Under the pieces are notes generated by a model. It was not told the origin of the DNA. It ran no database searches and was given only the letters and a program-made list of their open reading frames with translations. Shown one piece after another: positions 12,291-24,624 of a DNA stretch of 51,530 nt. The stretch's first letter is position 1. Every line of letters begins with the position of its first letter. Source of the DNA: Cochliopodium minus. Taxonomy: Eukaryota; Discosea; Himatismenida; Cochliopodiidae. The translations under genes were made by a program, and so were the position numbers. The stretch spans positions 1 through 51,530 of the forward strand of contig JAMYWO010000192.1 of NCBI GenBank assembly GCA_024220525.1. Direction: 5' to 3'.

Positions 12291-15200
12291 ATGAGAAGCT
12301 CGACAGAAGATAACAATAAATTTAAGATACAAATAGAAACAATAAATAGCTTTCAGACCAAAAGAACGACCCCTTTATCTTCAAGGAAGAATATTGATGA
12401 GGATAATGATCATCATATTCACAACAAAACTCCACATATCGTATTGATCGATGAAAATAATCATGAAGAAATATTATTAGACGAAAATCATCATCTTAAA
12501 GATAATTCAGGAGAAATTAAACATGGAGATAGTGATAATAATCTCAATATTAGAAAAGAGCGTGAATACAGATCTCTGACATTCAAAATCGGGGAAAATA
12601 GAGAACAAAAAAATAATGGAGAGAAAAATATCAACAATGAAAAGAATATCGATCAACCCAATAACTTGCCTATCAACAATAATAATACTCAATTGGATAA
12701 TCAAAAAAATTTTTATGTTGAAGATACCAGCGATAAATTTTTTAATTCGAAAGAATTTTATCCCAACAAGAAAAATTCCAAGAGTATCGTCATCAGTGAG
12801 GATAAATTGTATGAAGATCTTGATTATCTCAAACATATTAGAAGAGATACCAAATTAAATAAGTTGGAGAATGGATTGTTGATAGGCAAGCAAGAAAATT
12901 CCAATTCTGCATCGCTCAATGATTCATTAGATATCCTATCTACAAACCCAAGGAAAAATCCAGTAAAAAGAGATGACGGTAATTTATTATTATAAATATA
13001 AAATAAAAAATTTAAATAAAATAAATGAATAAAATAAATGAATAAAATAAAAAAAATAAAATAAAAATAAAAAGTACATTTTTTTTTTTAAAAAAAGAGT
13101 TTTCACTTTTGATATATGTCATGGGTAATTTTATAACAGCAGAACCTACGGCTTACAGATTTCCACAACTTGGTAACAAAAACATCAAGCAAGTTGCAGC
13201 GGGAGGAAATTTTTTTCTTCTAATGTCTGACAGTTTTGAGGTTTATTCTTTTGGAGATAATAGGTTTGGACAGCTGGGGTTGAGCCTTGAAATAAAATCG
13301 ACTGATACACCTGAAAAAATAACAAAGCTAGAAGGAAACCAAATAGTAAAAATAGCAGCAGGTTTTATGTAAAAAAATATTATCTTTTTAGAAAAAAATG
13401 AACAAAATTTTGAAATAAAAAATAAGATACTTATAAAAATTAATAAAAATTAAAAATTTTATTTTATTTTAGACAATCTGCTGCTATTGATAAAAATGGG
13501 GTAAAAAAACATTCATTGAATAAAAAAGAAACAATTTTGTATTTTTTATTTTAAGGAATTGTTTCTTTGGGGAGCGAGTGAGTTTGAACAGCCTTCCAAT
13601 GATCCAATCACTCAAAATTCCATTTTGACATACAAAGATGAAAACAATAGTGACAAAGTTCACGAAATAGAAGAAGTGGCTTTAGGAAGAAACCACATTT
13701 TGGCTCTTACCAAAAAAAAACAATTATTAACGTGGGGTTGTAACCAAAATTATGCTTTGGGAAACAAAAAAATTCCACTAGGTAAAAATATTTTGAAAAA
13801 GTTTTTTATTTAATAATTTACATAAAATCATTTATTTTAAAAAAAAAATTAACATTTTTGTTGACTACATTAATTCTTTTTTTAAATTTTTTTTAAAAAA
13901 CAGGGGAAATCAAAACTATTCCGGAGATAATCCCTTTTTCGAGTCCTGTAACCAAAATATCAGCGGGTGACTGTAATAGTGCAGCGATAACCGCAAAGGG
14001 AAGCTTGTATTTGTGGGGGAAAAGTTTGTGTTTGAGAAACGATGAAAGGACCACTGATAGGAAAACTTCTGGCCCTAAAAATCTCCTCTCTGACATTTCA
14101 ACTCCCAAAAAGCTTAAATTTAAAGCAAAAAATAAAGAAACATTGGTTAAAGTTGTGTTGGGTAAGCACATCTTTCTTTCTTTTTTTTTTTAATTTTATT
14201 TTTTTGAAAAAAAAAAGGTTCTAGACATATGATTGTTCTTACAACATTTGGTAATGTATATGTAATGGGAGGTAATTAAAACATTTTCTTTTCTATTTTT
14301 TTTCTGAACTATTTTTTTTAAAAAAAAAAAAGATAACAAACACGCTCAGTTGGGAAATAATACAGTGGAACCTTTAGAGAATTTGCAAAATATAACTCAG
14401 TTCATCACAAAAGACACAAAAAATCAAATTATAGACGTTTCATGTGGAACATACCACTCTGTGGCACTCACAGGTAAACAACAATAAATTTTGTAATATT
14501 AAAACTTTATTAAGAAAAATTTTAAATTTTTTTTTTAGATGGAGGACAAGTGTTTACATGGGGAAGAGATATAATGAAAGGAGACCGAAAATCAATTTCT
14601 ACACCCACCCCAGTAGAAAAATTCAAAGATCTCAACCTCTACATCGATCAGATCATTTGTGGGAGTGATTGTATCCTTGCAGTGGTCGGACTAAAAAACT
14701 TTGAGAAATTAAAGTTTAAATCTTTTGATCCCATCATCGTTCATTCTGGTTCTTTAGATGCTTTGGTTGATTGGTAAAACAAATTTTATTTTAAAAATAT
14801 TTTTTTCCATTCAATATTTCCAAATAGGCTGTTTCACCCTAGAAGATGTTCATTGGTTTATGGAGTTGATGATTATAGAGAATCCTTTTTTCTTTCTTAC
14901 AAAACTTTCGTTGAACCCTTGCAGCTGTTGGAACTCCTCTCCAAGAAATATTTCGACGCAGAAAACGAGAAAAACGATTTCAAAACCAAAAAAATTTTGA
15001 GTGCATTAAACGAATGGATAAAAGTAAGGAAGTTGGGTAAAAAAAAAAAAATTTTTTTTTTTTCATTCTTTACATTTTTTATTCATTTCTCTTTTTTAGG
15101 ACATCTCAGTGAATTTGATGATACTTCATTTTGTTCTGCTTTTCTTTCAACAGTAGAAAAGATGAATGTGAAAGATTCCCAAATCATAAAAGAATCCCTC

Positions 15201-16402
15201 AAAAAAAGCTACACAATTCTTTCTTTGCCTCCAAACATTCAACTTACTTGCACTTTTGAAATAATATTTAATTGTAGTCCCTCTGTCTTGGCGTTACACA
15301 TTACAAGTAAAATTAATAAATTATTTTTTTTTTTTTTTAATTTATTTTTTATTAGGAGTGGACCAAATGCTTATTTATTTAATTAGAAAAGAAGAATTAT
15401 TAAATACGAATTGGATGAAAAAGGAAAAGAAAGATTTATCTCCTAATATCATCAGAACTACAGTATTTTTCAACAGTCTTGCTTCTTTTGTTAGAACTTC
15501 AATAGTTTGCTGCAAAAACGAAGAAAGACAGAAAAAAATTTCATTTTTCATTCAACTTTTTAATGAATTATTGAAATTGTTGAATTTTAGTTCATGCGTT
15601 TCTATTTATGGTGCTTTTAAATCTATTTCTATGTAAAAAAAAAAAATTTTCAAAAACTTTTATTAACTTTTACTTATTTTTTTCAACAAAAAAAAAGGTT
15701 TAAAATGATCTCAGCAGGGATTGTAAAGCTGACAGATGAAGATAAAAAAGGAATGAAAATAGTCAAAAACCTTGTCTTCAAGCAAAATGGAAAGGGATAC
15801 AGACAAACGTGCAAAAAGGCAATAGAAGAAGGAAAATCATTTGTTCCTTACATTGGAATTACTCTCACAGATCTTACTTTTGATGATAATAAACCAAATA
15901 ATATTGCTGGTCTTATTAATTTTCATAAAAGGGATTCTATTTCTCGTCACATAAAGTTCATTTTACAATCTCAGAACTCTTTTCGAATTTCTAAAAATAA
16001 GATTTTCTCTGAAGTGGATGATATCCAAATTTTTCTTTTGTACCATTTGCCCATATTTTCTGATGAAGCCATTGAAATTTCTTTGGACAAAGTTTTAAAT
16101 AATATTCCTTTGTCTCCTCATGAATTGAAATTACAAGAAATTGGTAATTTTTTACTTTTTCTTTTATATATTTAATTTTATTTATTTTATTAGATGAAAA
16201 GGATCTTCTAATAATGAAATTAAAAGAAGAATTAAATGAAAAAAACAAAATAATTCAGTCAAAAGATGAAGAATTGATAGAGAAAGAATGTATAATAGAA
16301 GAAAAGGAAAGAATCATAAAAGAAAAAGTACATGAACTGAAAGAGTATGAAATAAAATTGAAACTGATGCAAGAAAAAAATCAAAAAGAACTTTCAAATT
16401 AA
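12291..16402 (+). CDS. RCC1 propeller - RasGEF - coiled-coil protein
   Basis: Thirteen exons: 12291-12978, 13098-13368, 13473-13500, 13556-13781, 13904-14161, 14218-14271, 14333-14473, 14539-14773, 14828-15036, 15100-15306, 15356-15632, 15698-16143 and 16194-16402; about 1082 residues with every phase closing. Residues 1-229 are polar, asparagine-rich and probably disordered. Residues about 235-610 hold RCC1 blades (EVYSFGDNRFGQLGL, LFLWGASE, VFTWGRD). About 620-760 is a RasGEF N-terminal (REM) domain (SLDALVDWLFHPRR, YRESFFLSYKTFVEP). About 770-1010 is a CDC25-type catalytic domain (VDQMLIYLIRKEEL, NSLASFVRTSIV, YIGITLTDLTF, NFHKR). The last 65 residues are a Lys/Glu coiled coil. It should load GTP on a Ras-type GTPase, with the propeller acting as a targeting or regulatory module. 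Confidence 0.92.
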
Positions 16403-16464
16403 ATTTGTTAGTTCCGTTTTAAAAAATTAAAAATGTTTTTTTTTTCAAAAAAATAATTAAATAA

Positions 16465-18322
16465 TTAATTAGTCTCAGAATCAACAAAATCAATCTCTTT
16501 TTCGATTTCTTGCATAGAAAAATTCTGAGAAGGAGGCCTATTGACTCTCTTAGCATTGTTACCACCCATAAATTCGATGGCATTACCCTTAAGATCATCA
16601 TCTTCATTTTCTTCAGGATCATAAAAGACATCATCTTCTTCTTTGACTTTCAAATCATAACGACTGTGTTGAATGTTGCAACTGTAGTAGTGATATTTTC
16701 TTGTGATGAAAAGTGAGAAATAGACGCAACAAGTGAGAGGACCGAAGTAAACCAAAATCGAGTTTTTTTCTGCGACTGTCAAAAGTAAAATCGAAATTGT
16801 CGATCCCCAAGGTGTTCTATCAATAAAAAAGATTGAGTTCAAAAAAACTGAAAAAATAAAAATAAAAAAAAAAAAAAAACCTTGTGACACATGCTTCTAT
16901 CACATTCATAAAACAAACTATCGCAGACGCTCTATTTACACCCGTTAGCAAAGAAGCAGCATTTCCCCAAACAGCTCCTTTTGAAACAAATAGAAATAAA
17001 AAAGAAAAAACAAATTTCAAAAATAAAAAAAATTACCAGCATAGAAAAGAGGAAAAATGACACCACCAGGCATACCCGCTTTTGAAAAAAATGTTATTTT
17101 GTTGGTTTTTATGAAAGAAATATGTTAATTTATTTTTTTATGTACCAGCAACAGAAATACCAATCGCAACAAACTTGAAAATGGCTACGAGGAGGCAAAA
17201 CATAAAACCATATGGAACTGTAAATGAGACTAACCCTACAGAAATTTTAATATTATTTTTATTAATTTTCAATTTTTTAATTTTTTAGTTTTTAATTTAA
17301 TTTTCAATTTTTTAATTTTAATTTTTTAATTTTTTAATTTTTTAATTTTTAATTTTTTTTTTAATTTATTTTTTTTTTAATCCAATGTATTTACCAGTCA
17401 TCCAAGTAGGAACATGGGTCAAACTTTGTTCACCCAAAGAGATGGTGTTCAAAAGTTCTGCCTCTCCCCAAAAAAGTGTTTGTGGGAAAAATGCACCTAT
17501 CCACCCTATTAAAAACCCTCCTAAAAATTGAAAATAAAAAATTATAAAAAAATAAAAAATAAAAAATAAAAAAATTAAAAAAATGATTATAAAAATGAAA
17601 ATAAAAAATTATAAAATAAAAATACCTATTAATCCAGAAATGACAGGAGCATTGGTTGCCAAATGAGTGATTTTAACAAATTTTTTGAGGACTTTTATGT
17701 AAAAAGTGAAAGCAAATGTCAAACAAGATGCGGCTATTCCCTGTTTACAAAATTTTTTAATAAAAAAAATGAAATCAAAAATAAAATAAATCAAAAAAAA
17801 AATGTAAAAATAAAAAAATGAAAAAGAAGTAAAAAAATCAAATTTTATCATAAATTTTTTACCATCAATGCAGCGATCAAAAAAGTTAATGCATTAACCT
17901 TTTCTGGGAAAGGAGGAAAAGAATATAATGGAGCAATATCTTCCTATTCAAAAAAAAAAATAAATAAATAAATAATAAAAAATTGAACAATTTAATTAAT
18001 TAATTAAAATTTTTAAAAAAATTGAATAATTGAATAATTAATCATTAAAAAAATAATTTACCTGAGTAATTCCATATCTTACTATAGTACCGACTATTGA
18101 AGCAACCTAGATTTCGTTTCAGAATTTTGTAAATATTTTCTTTATTTTTTTGTTTTATTTTTTTAATAATTTTATTTAATTTTATTTTTTAATAATTTTT
18201 TTTAATTTTATTTTCAATTTCTTTTTTAACCATAGCAGGTTGAATAGATTCATAATACTGTAATCCCATTCTGTGTGGGACCTCCAAAGTGAACAAAGCT
18301 AATAAAAAATAAAATAAAGAAA

Positions 18323-18355
<33 letters not shown>

Positions 18356-20019
18356 AATAAAAAATAAAAAAAAATAAAAAATAAAAATAAAAAAAAATGA
18401 AAAAATAAAAAAATAAAAAAATAAAAAAATAAAAAAATAAAAAAATAAAAAGTATTGAAATTTTAAATTAAAAATTAACCTCCTCCAATGGGCAACGAAA
18501 AAAAAGCAGATAAACCTAAATTTTTTTTTTGATTCTACAAAATTTTTAAATTTTTGATATTTAACCTGCACTCATGGAAGTGATTGTGATTTGTCTGCTG
18601 ATGGAAGGAGGTTGTTTCAAAAACTTTGCAAAAACTCCCGCTATGCATGCCGACAAAACCAACTAAAAGTAGAAATTAAAATAAAATAAAATTTAAAAAA
18701 AATTTAAAAAAAAATAAATAAAAAAAAAATGTGAAATTTTTTAAAAAAAAAAAGAAGAAAATTTTAGAATTAAAAAAATTTTACCATTGGTGCCTCTTTT
18801 TTTTAAATTAATCAAATGGTAAAAAATAAAAAAAAATTTACCAGGACCAACAGATGCTTTAGAATGTTAATTTAATAATCAAATTTTCAATCAATCATTA
18901 TTTTTTTGATTTTTTTTTTTACCTCCTAATTAATTTTTGGTCGTTGATTCTTTATAAAAAAAAATAAAAAATTAAAAAAATATTTTTTACCAGCAGCCAT
19001 GGCCAATATACTTGTGATAAGCATCGGAAAAAAAAATTTTGGCATCATCTTTATTTTTTAATAAAAATAAAAACAATTTTTTCGTAAAATTTTTTTTAAA
19101 AATTTTTTTTTTTTTTACCCATCCATGCCTATCATTATTTTTTTAATTTTTCAGTGATTTTGTTGAATAATAATTTTTAAAGAACCTATGTAATAATTCG
19201 ACTGTCTGTGGAATTGAACCAACTAAAATGTTAAAATAAAAATCAAATTAAAAAAAAAAAAAAAATCAAAAATCAAAAAATGTTACCAGGTGGAAGATAC
19301 TTTATCAATACTCCTACCAATCCTACCAAATTCATTTAATCTTTTCAATTCTTTTTAGATTTTTTTTTTTTTACCACAAAGTAGTGTGCACATTATCCAA
19401 AAGTAATTCCTTTTTCAAATCGAATGAATTGAGATGATATTTGATTGATTTTTTTTTTCGCTTACCATATGGGAATGAAATTAAATATATTTGTATTATC
19501 TCTGCCAATTAAATGATTAATTATTATTTGTTTGATTTTTCTTAATAATTTTGATTTTATTCACCTCAAGAATGTTGGGATGATTGTCCAGAATAATTTG
19601 GTGGTATTCTCCAATAGAAATTTATACACAATGGCTTGAATACCTCCGATAATACTTAATTGCCAAAAAAAAATTTAAATTTTTTATTCCTATTTGTTTA
19701 ATTAAAATATCTATAATCCAATACCCTAATACAACAGCCCATGCATGAATCTAATATTTATTTAATAAATATAAATTTAACAGGAGATTAAACTAAAAAT
19801 ACAATGTGATTGAATTGTGAATAATGAGATTATATTTCTTTTAATTTTGATATTTATTAAATTTTTAAAGTTGATTTGATATAAATGAGAATATACTACT
19901 TGATAAGTGTTTAATTTTTTTGGCGGCTCCCAAAAAATCTTTTTCAAAAAGAATAGACAATAAAATTTGATTCCTTTCTTTGGTTTTTCTATAAAAGGAG
20001 TCTTATTATCTTCTTGCAT
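16465..20019 (-). CDS. ClC-family chloride channel/exchanger
   Basis: Twenty-three exons, from the start: 19900-20019, 19725-19750, 19565-19654, 19466-19501, 19375-19409, 19287-19322, 19186-19222, 19119-19128, 18991-19048, 18923-18925, 18842-18856, 18785-18795, 18566-18662, 18480-18515, 18231-18298, 18062-18106, 17863-17943, 17626-17740, 17395-17520, 17146-17235, 17037-17078, 16881-16977 and 16465-16816; about 541 residues. ClC features: GASVGPEAPM in the selectivity-filter region, GLSAFFSLPIGG, LFTLEVPHRMGL, GAFFPQTLFWGE, and AGMPGGVIFP near the second filter loop. The sub-clade resembles bacterial and algal ClCs without CBS domains; the last 80 residues are acidic and cytosolic. At the usual gating-glutamate position the sequence reads valine (A-S-V-G-P), as in related clades. 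Exons of 3, 10, 11 and 15 nt encode the filter. Confidence 0.88.
18300..18450. repeat. A-rich (AAAAAT)n intronic tract
   Basis: Irregular 6-8 nt units of A-runs broken by single T, within an intron of the ClC gene. The open reading frames it creates are spurious. Confidence 0.8.
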
Positions 20020-20190
20020 TTTTTTTTTTTAATAAATGAAAAAGTTTTGAAAATTCTTGATTGATAGTTTAAAAACACCTGAATCAAAAATAACCTTGTC
20101 TTTCTATAAGTGAAATAAAAAATAAGATAGTTTTTGAAATCATTTAAAGTTTCTCGAATTGTTTTAATATTATTCTCAACAACAAATAAC

Positions 20191-21946
20191 TTAATGATGA
20201 TTTCTATCAGGGAAATGAGAGAGGATGATATCATAAGTGTTTTGCCATACGGTAGCAGATTCAGCAAAGCTGAACAAAGCACCAGCCCAGTAAGTGTTTC
20301 TTTGACCTTGAAGTCTATCCAATCTAGTGTAGGGGGTTGGAGATTGAGACAAAACTTCATCAGAGAAGTGAGCTTGATAAAAATGTCTTTCAAAGTTTTT
20401 GAGAGTGTAGCTGGTAAAGTAAGCAGGAGGAAGTTTAGTCAAGAAACCATTCAAGTAACCCAACATGGTGCTATCAGAGATATCTTCTTCTGCATAAGCG
20501 AAACTGCAAGCAGGACCATAAGCAACTTCTCTTCTGATTGCCAAAATGTTAGGGAATGAAGGGATACCGTCAGCAGCCATAACATCAATACTTGCGACGT
20601 TGAAGGAGTCATTGGTGATAGGACCAGTGACATCCAATTCAAATCTGTAGTAGTAGTTTGCTTGTACGTGTTTGAAAATATCGATTTCGTCTTGGTGAAG
20701 ATCAAGGAACCCAAGATTATTCAACAATTGAGTTGAAGTAACCAAAATCTTTTTACAGTAGATCTTTTGGAATTCTCCATCTACGTTTGCTCCAATGTAT
20801 ACATATTTTGGGTTGGTTCTTTGAACACTCAAGATTTCAGTGTTCAACAAGATGTTCTTTTTTCCAATGTACTTTGTAATTCCTTGATAGATTTTATAGC
20901 ATCCTCCCTTTACTGCAAATCCAGCATTAGGATCGGAATAAATCTTGATGATACCAATTCTCAAGTTTTGGAGAGCATACAAGGTGCTGACATTGTGATA
21001 GTTTCCCATTCCTCCATAGTAGAGTAAAGGAAAGCTTAAAAAGAAATAAATTTTGAAATATTCAAAAAGAAAGAAATATTTACAAGAAGGTGGAGAGGAT
21101 TTGAAAGTTGTTATCAGAAATGAATTTTCCAAATGGTTCCAATAATTCTTCTGGAATTGGATCTGGAAATTTAACGTTGTCCAACCATGGGTATTTAGTT
21201 GCAAGCAAAGTTTGAAATCTAATCATTGCTATAAAAAAGAAAATATAATTGAATAATGCGCCAAAATAAAATAATAATAATTTTTTTCAATATAATCGTT
21301 ATTTTTACCTTCAATATATTCAGGGGAAGGAGGTGGACTTGGGATAACTCCGGTGGTGATATTGTGATTGAAATCAAATCCATAATTGGTCAAAAGTCCT
21401 TGATATCCAATGGTGGAATCTTTTGGGAGAAATCTTTGTGCGAATTGTCTACTTCCCAAAGTCCAATGTCCGATACCAGAAATGTTTTCATATTCAGTAT
21501 CAGGAAATACAACAACCCCAAGATCTTGAGAATAAATATTATGCGTTTAAAATATTTTATTCAGGAGAAATAAAATTAAAGATTTAATTTTTTTTTCCAT
21601 CTTTAAAGAATTGAATAAAAAAAATAGATATATTCTTACCGACCCAGTTTCTATCACCATGGTGTGGTGGATCAAAATAAGAGGTTGTGCAATGTCCTCC
21701 GACAACGCTTTTCTTTTCGAGTACAAGGACATCATATCCTCTATCTTTCAAAAATACTGATGCACTCATTCCTGAAGCTCCAGCACCTTTTCGGGATGGG
21801 AAAAAGGATTGGAGTGGTTAAATAAAAAAGAAATTCAAAAAAATAATTCCTTAATTCTTACCTATAATACAAACATCTCTAATCATTAAAGCAGATTGAA
21901 TGAAGATTGCAAAAATCAAAGCGATAGCAATGATATTTTTTCTCAT
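20191..21946 (-). CDS. Secreted FAD-dependent amine-oxidase-like protein, paralogue 1
   Basis: Five exons: 21862-21946, 21640-21786, 21309-21524, 21084-21228 and 20191-21034; about 478 residues. It begins with a signal peptide (KNIIAIALIFAIFIQSAL), then DVCIIGAGASGMSASVFL, the GxGxxG dinucleotide-binding motif, and VLVLEKKSVVGGHC, the FAD ribose-binding acid plus GG doublet. YYGGMGNYHNV, GGCYKIYQGITKYIG and a C-terminal YWAGALFSFAES (second FAD contact) follow. The family is flavin amine oxidases, close to fungal beta-cyclopiazonate-dehydrogenase-like proteins. It oxidises a small amine or related molecule in the secretory pathway or outside the cell; the substrate is unknown. It lies in tandem with the next gene, same strand, 413 nt apart, and shares exon 5 length exactly (844 nt). 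Confidence 0.87.
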
Positions 21947-22359
21947 TTTTTGCTTCTTTTTTACTTTTTTTTTATTTTTGTTATTTATTTTTTGATTATT
22001 TTTGTTGGTTCAAAAATTAATTTTAAAGATTATTAAAATTTATTCAACAGTTTGATCTCTTTCACAAAATTTCTCACAATATTCTATGAATTATAGTTGA
22101 TAAATGATAATTTGTTCTTGTAGAAGATGTTATATTTTATCAAAAATGGATAATCCACTTAGTTATTTGAAGATAAAAAAAAATTTGTTATAAATTTTCA
22201 AAACTGGACTTAGGTAGTGATTCACTTTCACAATCACTTTGATACTTAACGAAATATTTAAAGATTTAGAAAAAAAATTTTAAAGATTTCTTCATTATTT
22301 CATTCTCGGGATTGGTATTTTTTTTTTGTTTATCAAAAAATTACTATTGTAATGTTTAT
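21947..22359. other. Spacer between the two tandem oxidase genes
   Basis: 413 nt, A/T-rich. It should contain the promoter of paralogue 1 and the 3' end of paralogue 2. No gene or repeat is seen. Confidence 0.5.
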
Positions 22360-24075
22360 TTACTTTTTAAAAGGGAAATGAGTATTGATCAAATCAAAAG
22401 TTTTTTCCCATACAGAAACAGTTTCAGCAAAACTGAATAAAGCACCAGTCCAGTAAGTATTTTTGTTACCTTGCAAGTTGTTCAAAAGAGTATAAGGAGT
22501 TGGAGAACTTGCCAAAGTGGTGGAATTAAAATGAGCTTGATAGTAATGTTTGCTGGTTTTAACGATAGAAGCACGAGTCAAAATAGCAGAAGGAATAAGT
22601 TTTAACTGAGAATCAACAACATTGTACATATGTGCTTCAGAATCGTCGTTGAGGGAATAAGAATAGACAGCTGCAGGTCCATAAGTCATTGGTCTTTTGA
22701 GAACAAGAATGGATGGGAAAGGTGGGATTTTATCAGCTGCCAATGCATTTACGTTGGCCAAATTGAAAGAGCTATCAGCCATTGGACCTTGGACATCAAT
22801 GAGCATTGTGTAGTAATGGTTAGCTTCAACTTTGGAAAAGATGGAGGTCTCTTCTTCGTCTAAATCAAGAAAATCCATTTTATCAAGCAATTGGGGGAAT
22901 GAAACAATCAATTTTCCACATGTTACTTGGTTGATTTTATTTTTAGATCCTCCTTCTCTATAGTTTATTCTTACCTCGGAGTTTCTTCTTCTAATCCCAA
23001 GTATTTCAGTTTCCAAAATGATATTCTTTTTTCCAAGGTAACGAGCCATTCCTTCATAAATGGAGTGGCAGCCATTCTTGACGTAAAATCCTGCAGCTGG
23101 TGTACTAAACATGGCGGTTACTCCTCTTCTCAAATTTTGTAAAGCAAACAATGCAGTTACATTACGATGATTACCCATTCCTCCATAGAAGAGAATAGGA
23201 TAGCTTTTATATCAATGAGGAAATTAGAAGAAAAATTAATAATAAAAAAAAAAGGAAATTTTACAACAAAGGTGCTTCGAGAGGACCAAGATTATTATTA
23301 GCAATAAAATCGGATAATGGCAACAATAATTCTTGTGGGATTGGATCTGGTATATCTGCATTTTCTATCCATGGATATCTGGTAGCGAGGATAGTTTGCA
23401 AATTGATATAAGCTGCAATATATTCAGGTGTTGTAGGTCCTGAAGGAAGAGGCAAATTGTTCCCAATAGGAATTTGATTGGTGAAATCGAATGCATAATT
23501 AGATGCAGGTACCCCTATTTAAAAAATAAAAAAGAAATTTGCAACAAAAGAAAGAAATTTTACTGCTGAAATTCAAATAATTGATGGTTCCTGGAGCAAA
23601 TCTTTCTGCAAATTTTCTGCTATCCAATGACCATGATCCAATCCCAGTGTTATTATCATATCCAGAATCTGGAAAGATTTGTACACCCCAATCTATTTAT
23701 TTATCAAAGAATTAAAAATAAATATAAAATTCAATTTTATAATTTGAAGAATCTTTATAATTAATCCCACCTAACCAATCGATTGGTTCATGAGAATGAA
23801 ATCTTTCTGTATGACAATGTCCTCCAAATCTATCTTCCTTCTCAAGAATTAAAACATCATATCCTCTATCATCCAAGAATGTGGCTGCTGACATTCCTGA
23901 TGCTCCAGCCCCTATAAGATAGAAGAAATTGTGTAAATTATAAAACCTTTCGAAAATAATTTTCATGAAACTTACCCAAAATACAAACATCATGATCCAA
24001 ATATGATTTCTTTCCAAGATTACTTTTTGAAAATACAAGTGCTAAAAATAAAAACAAACAGATAAAAGCTCTCAT
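22360..24075 (-). CDS. Secreted FAD-dependent amine-oxidase-like protein, paralogue 2
   Basis: Five exons: 23976-24075, 23771-23911, 23564-23692, 23265-23514 and 22360-23203; about 487 residues. The signal peptide FICLFLFLALVFS precedes DVCILGAGASGMSAATFL (FAD/NAD-binding GxGxxG) and VLILEKEDRFGGHCHTE. YGGMGNHRNVTALFALQNLR, NGCHSIYEGMARYLG and TGALFSFAETVSVWE match paralogue 1 almost position for position, so the pair arose by tandem duplication. The divergence in sequence shows it is not recent. One intron differs in position: this gene is cut after NYLNFS, whereas paralogue 1 is cut further on, after PEYIE. No active-site cysteine or covalent FAD motif is obvious. The same function class applies, with substrate unknown. 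Confidence 0.87.
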
Positions 24076-24624
24076 TTTAATTTTTTTTTAATTATTTTAA
24101 ATTTAAAAATAATTGAAGATTGAGGAAATTATTTTTATATAAAAATAATTCCACCCAGTCTTTTTCTAAATTAAATAAGAAAAATTGTTTGATAAAAGCA
24201 TTTTGTTCAGCAATTAAATTCCTCAAAAACTTCCACTAACGAACTTTTTTTTGTCAATAATTTTTCTTTTTTAAAAATATTTAAAACTTATATTTCATTA
24301 TACATATTTTTTAGGATTTGAAAAAGTTCAAGCATTTCCAAAAAGTTTCAATCTCAAATTCATCTTTTTTAAAAGGGAATGGTAGTGAGTAAATCTTTTC
24401 CAAAAATAAAACATTGTTGAGTTTATCTTTATTTTAAAATTAAACTCAATATTTATTTCCAAAAATGGAAGTTTGATTGATAATAGTGAATTTCTGTTTC
24501 AGTACTATTTAATGATTGTGAGTATACTTTTATATTCTTTCTTTTGTTTCATTCTTTTTGGTTGAAAGAAGACATGAATAAATAAAAAAATTGGGTTCAA
24601 AAATTCGAATAAATTGTTAATAAA
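24076..24624. promoter_or_regulatory. Divergent intergenic region, oxidase 2 (-) / smgGDS (+)
   Basis: 549 nt between two divergent start codons. It must carry both promoters. Apart from A/T-richness I see no strong motif. Confidence 0.5.

Noticed and set aside
18857-18990. A single 134-nt intron in the ClC gene instead of two introns and a 3-nt exon
   Set aside because: It would stay in frame, so it remains possible, but adjacent perfect splice signals, normal sizes of the two half introns and the better filter motif favour the 3-nt exon.
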